Part shown: positions 61,576-64,000 of the stretch, one piece after another
How the letters are laid out: each line of letters opens with the position of its first letter
Position numbering within the stretch: position 1 is the stretch's first letter
DNA from: Bacillota bacterium
Lineage (GTDB): Bacteria > Bacillota > Clostridia > Oscillospirales > Ruminococcaceae
Direction: 5' to 3'
DNA: 64,000 nucleotides
Assembly (NCBI GenBank): GCA_023421245.1
Contig: JAEZTV010000015.1
Coordinates: 1-64,000, forward strand
Notes under the pieces: model-generated
Databases searched by the model: none
What the model saw: only the letters and a program-made list of their open reading frames with translations
What the model was told of the DNA's origin: nothing
Program-made: the position numbers and the translations under genes

Positions 61576-63467
61576 GTAAGATTACGCCAAACAGCACGGT
61601 TGCCGAGGTGCTGCAAAACCCTGTGGGGCATGATGTAATAAAGCTTGCGCTTACCCAAATGGGCAAAAGCATGCGCCTTGTGCAAAACCCGCTGGTGGGC
61701 TCGATGCGCATCAAATCGCTTCCCGTGTTGTCGCGTGGTGCGGTGGACGACGCGTTTGTAAGCACGCTAGTTAATCTGTTAAACACTGCGCCGCCGCCTG
61801 AGCCGCCCTACTCTGACCCGCCCGCGCGCGCATGGTGGAAGGAAGCGGTGGTATATCAAATCTACCCGCGCAGCTTTCAGGACTCAAGCGGCGACGGCAT
61901 CGGTGATCTTGCGGGCATCCTTGCAAGGCTCGATTACCTCAAGGAGCTTGGGGTGGACGTCATCTGGTTATCGCCCATCTACGATTCGCCCAACGACGAC
62001 AACGGCTACGATATCCGCGACTATAAAAAGATTATGCAAGAGTTTGGTACGATGCAGGACTTTGACCGCCTGCTTACCGAAGTGCATAACCGCGGCATGC
62101 GTCTGATTATGGACCTGGTAATCAACCACACCTCGGATGAACATACTTGGTTTGCCGATGCGTGCCAAAACCCTAAGTCGCCCTACCGCGATTATTATAT
62201 TTGGCGCACTACACCCGATGAGCATACCCCGCCCAACAACTGGACATCGTTATTTCGCGGCAGCGCATGGAACTACTATCCCAAGGCAGGCGCCTGGGCG
62301 TTACACCTTTTCTCTAAAAAGCAGATGGATTTAAACTGGGATAACCCCGCGCTGCGCGAAGAGCTGTACGACATGATAAACTGGTGGCTTCAGAAGGGCA
62401 TTGACGGATTCCGGCTGGATGTCATCAATTTTATCTCCAAAACCCCATCCCTACCCGATGGCAGCCCCGTATTGGGCGAGCTTTCCGGCTTTTGCGGGGT
62501 AGAGCACTACTTCCATGGCCCGCACCTGCACGATTATCTCAAAGAGCTGCGCTGGAATACCTTTGCGAATTTTGATGCAATGACGGTGGGTGAGACCCCG
62601 ATCATGGGCATGGAGATGGCGCGCTTGCTTACCGATGAGCGGCGTGCCGAGCTTGATGCGGTGTTCAATTTTGAACATCTCGAAACACCCGGCAAACGCC
62701 GGTTTGATGATTACCGCTACGATCTTACCTTTCTCAAACAGCACTGGAGCGAGTGGCAGCGAAGTCTTGGCAACGCCTGCTGGCAGACGCTGTTTTACGA
62801 TAACCACGACAACCCCCGCATGGTAAGCAAGGTAAACCCCGACGAGCAGTATCGCGAGGCGGTGGCAAAATGCCTTGCCGTCCTTCAATTTACCTTGCGC
62901 GGCACGCCGTTTCTCTATCAGGGGCAGGAACTCGGCATGACAAACGCCCGGTTTGCTTCGATAGATGAAATACGGGATGTCGAAAGCCGTAACCTCTATG
63001 CAGAGCTGATTGAACAAGGCAAAACACAGGAGGAAGCCATGGCGGTCATCCGTGCCGGTACGCGTGACCATGCCCGCACCCCCATGCAATGGGATGATTC
63101 CGAGCATGCTGGCTTTACGATCGCAACCCCTTGGCTGAAGGTAAACGAAAACTACCGGGTTATCAACGCAGCGGCACAGCAGCAAGACGAAGATTCGGTG
63201 CTTAGCTTTTACAAAAAGGCAATCGCCCTGCGCAGAGAATGTGCATCGCTAATCTATGGCGAGTTTGTTCCCGTTAAGACGGCAAAGAGCTTGTTTTGCT
63301 ATTATCGTGTGCTCGACAGCAAGCGATATTACATCGAACTTAACCTTACCGAACGCGTCCAAAGGCGGCCGGTGAACACCGCCTTGTATACCCTAATGCT
63401 TGCAAACTATGGTACACCGACAAAGGAACTGCGCCCATACGAGGCTATAGTATACCGCTGCGAATAA
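61572..63467 (+). CDS. GH13 alpha-glucosidase (oligo-1,6-glucosidase type)
   Basis: A 631-residue intracellular alpha-glucosidase. After an unusual ~85-residue N-terminal extension (STVAEVLQNPVGHDVIKLAL...), the barrel begins WWKEAVVYQIYPRSFQDSSG. Conserved GH13 regions: DLVINHTSDEH, the nucleophile Asp in GFRLDVINF (about 284), acid Glu in TVGETP (about 341) and NHD in YDNHDNPR (about 413). The sequence after region II (VINF) fits oligo-1,6-glucosidases. It is coupled to the symporter, so it should split imported alpha-glucosides. Confidence 0.9.
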   Translation: MSKITPNSTVAEVLQNPVGHDVIKLALTQMGKSMRLVQNPLVGSMRIKSLPVLSRGAVDDAFVSTLVNLLNTAPPPEPPYSDPPARAWWKEAVVYQIYPRSFQDSSGDGIGDLAGILARLDYLKELGVDVIWLSPIYDSPNDDNGYDIRDYKKIMQEFGTMQDFDRLLTEVHNRGMRLIMDLVINHTSDEHTWFADACQNPKSPYRDYYIWRTTPDEHTPPNNWTSLFRGSAWNYYPKAGAWALHLFSKKQMDLNWDNPALREELYDMINWWLQKGIDGFRLDVINFISKTPSLPDGSPVLGELSGFCGVEHYFHGPHLHDYLKELRWNTFANFDAMTVGETPIMGMEMARLLTDERRAELDAVFNFEHLETPGKRRFDDYRYDLTFLKQHWSEWQRSLGNACWQTLFYDNHDNPRMVSKVNPDEQYREAVAKCLAVLQFTLRGTPFLYQGQELGMTNARFASIDEIRDVESRNLYAELIEQGKTQEEAMAVIRAGTRDHARTPMQWDDSEHAGFTIATPWLKVNENYRVINAAAQQQDEDSVLSFYKKAIALRRECASLIYGEFVPVKTAKSLFCYYRVLDSKRYYIELNLTERVQRRPVNTALYTLMLANYGTPTKELRPYEAIVYRCE

Positions 63468-63537
63468 GCTTTCGCTGCGAATATGGTCTGATAACGGCGA
63501 ACCGATGGAGATTGCAGTGCCGCCCTTATCCTGCGGG

Positions 63538-63555
63538 AAAGCTTTTGCTTTTTTT
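63538..63555 (+). terminator. Short terminator after the GH13 gene
   Basis: AAAGC-TTTT-GCTTT followed by further T (63547-63555). A 5-bp stem only, so weak. Confidence 0.5.
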
Positions 63556-63574
63556 ACCGAAACCGTGGTATAAT
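63545..63574 (+). promoter_or_regulatory. Promoter of metG
   Basis: TTGCTT (63545-63550), 18-base spacer, TATAAT (63569-63574) with TG at 63566-63567 (extended). Leader of about 220 bases follows, containing the hairpin GGCGGCC/GGCCGCC (63732-63756); no T-box core was found in it. Confidence 0.6.
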
Positions 63575-63774
63575 ATCTCCACAAGCACATTTTAAGCTTT
63601 GCTTTGAATCAACTTGCCAAAGCAGGGATGGTATATTAAACCCATAATGACTGTTTTACAGTCATTACCCGTATGAATCGCCTTTGGCAGCAAAGAACGC
63701 ACGGGCGTATAAAAATGTAAGCTTATTAAAAGGCGGCCGTCCTTGGATGGGCCGCCATGCTAGCACCCCAATAG

Positions 63775-64000
<226 letters not shown>

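Overview
The window looks like a chromosomal segment of a Gram-positive, anaerobic Bacillota, most likely class Clostridia near the Oscillospirales. This is an inference from gene families: an MsmX/UgpC-type shared sugar ATPase, SipW/TasA-like and sortase genes, YtrA-type GntR, TnpV and TnpW, a TnpX-like serine recombinase, strong GGAGG ribosome sites, and TTG/GTG starts. No rRNA or CRISPR array was seen. One tRNA (Arg, anticodon ACG) is present, and the window ends inside metG.

Layout. 1-9.5 kb is core: RsuA-family pseudouridine synthase, sugar ABC ATPase, a hypothetical gene, bacteriohemerythrin, PRPP synthase, a GGDEF/EAL protein, corA behind a long leader with a possible Mg-sensing leader peptide, and uridine phosphorylase. 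9.5-18.3 kb is a defence island on the minus strand: broken Xre regulator, hsdM, a HEPN-domain gene, hsdS, a reverse transcriptase of the Abi/DRT kind, and hsdR, all tightly coupled. 18.5-24.2 kb is a small integrative element bounded by 12-bp inverted repeats, with a primase-helicase, a lone HK97 capsid gene, TnpW and a large serine recombinase. 24.3-36.6 kb holds a hydrolase, a solitary HTH-fused adenine methyltransferase with an HD-domain partner, a TetR/iron-sulfur flavoprotein/FMN-binding operon, mscL, a large FtsX-type ABC exporter and a YgjP-like peptidase.

36.7-44.5 kb is a carbohydrate locus: LacI regulator, sugar-binding lipoprotein, two permeases and a GH9 lipoprotein cellulase. 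It has no ATPase of its own; the orphan ATPase at 1.2 kb could serve it. 44.6-50.1 kb is a mixed region with a lone TnpV gene, a fused pair of GNAT remnants, a third GNAT, tRNA-Arg, three very small genes, a YtrA-regulated ABC transporter and thpR.

50.4-55.7 kb is a cell-surface assembly locus: a long S/E/Q-rich surface protein, SipW-type signal peptidase, two TasA/camelysin-like proteins, an MPETG-anchored protein and a sortase. 55.7-64 kb contains an Xre membrane regulator, a flavin-binding oxidase-like protein, a CPBP protease, putP, a GPH sugar symporter coupled to a GH13 alpha-glucosidase, and the start of metG.

The strongest candidate for a new system is the type I restriction operon that carries both a HEPN RNase-like gene and a reverse transcriptase gene. 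The reverse transcriptase gene is flanked by duplicated gene-junction sequence, which suggests modular insertion.
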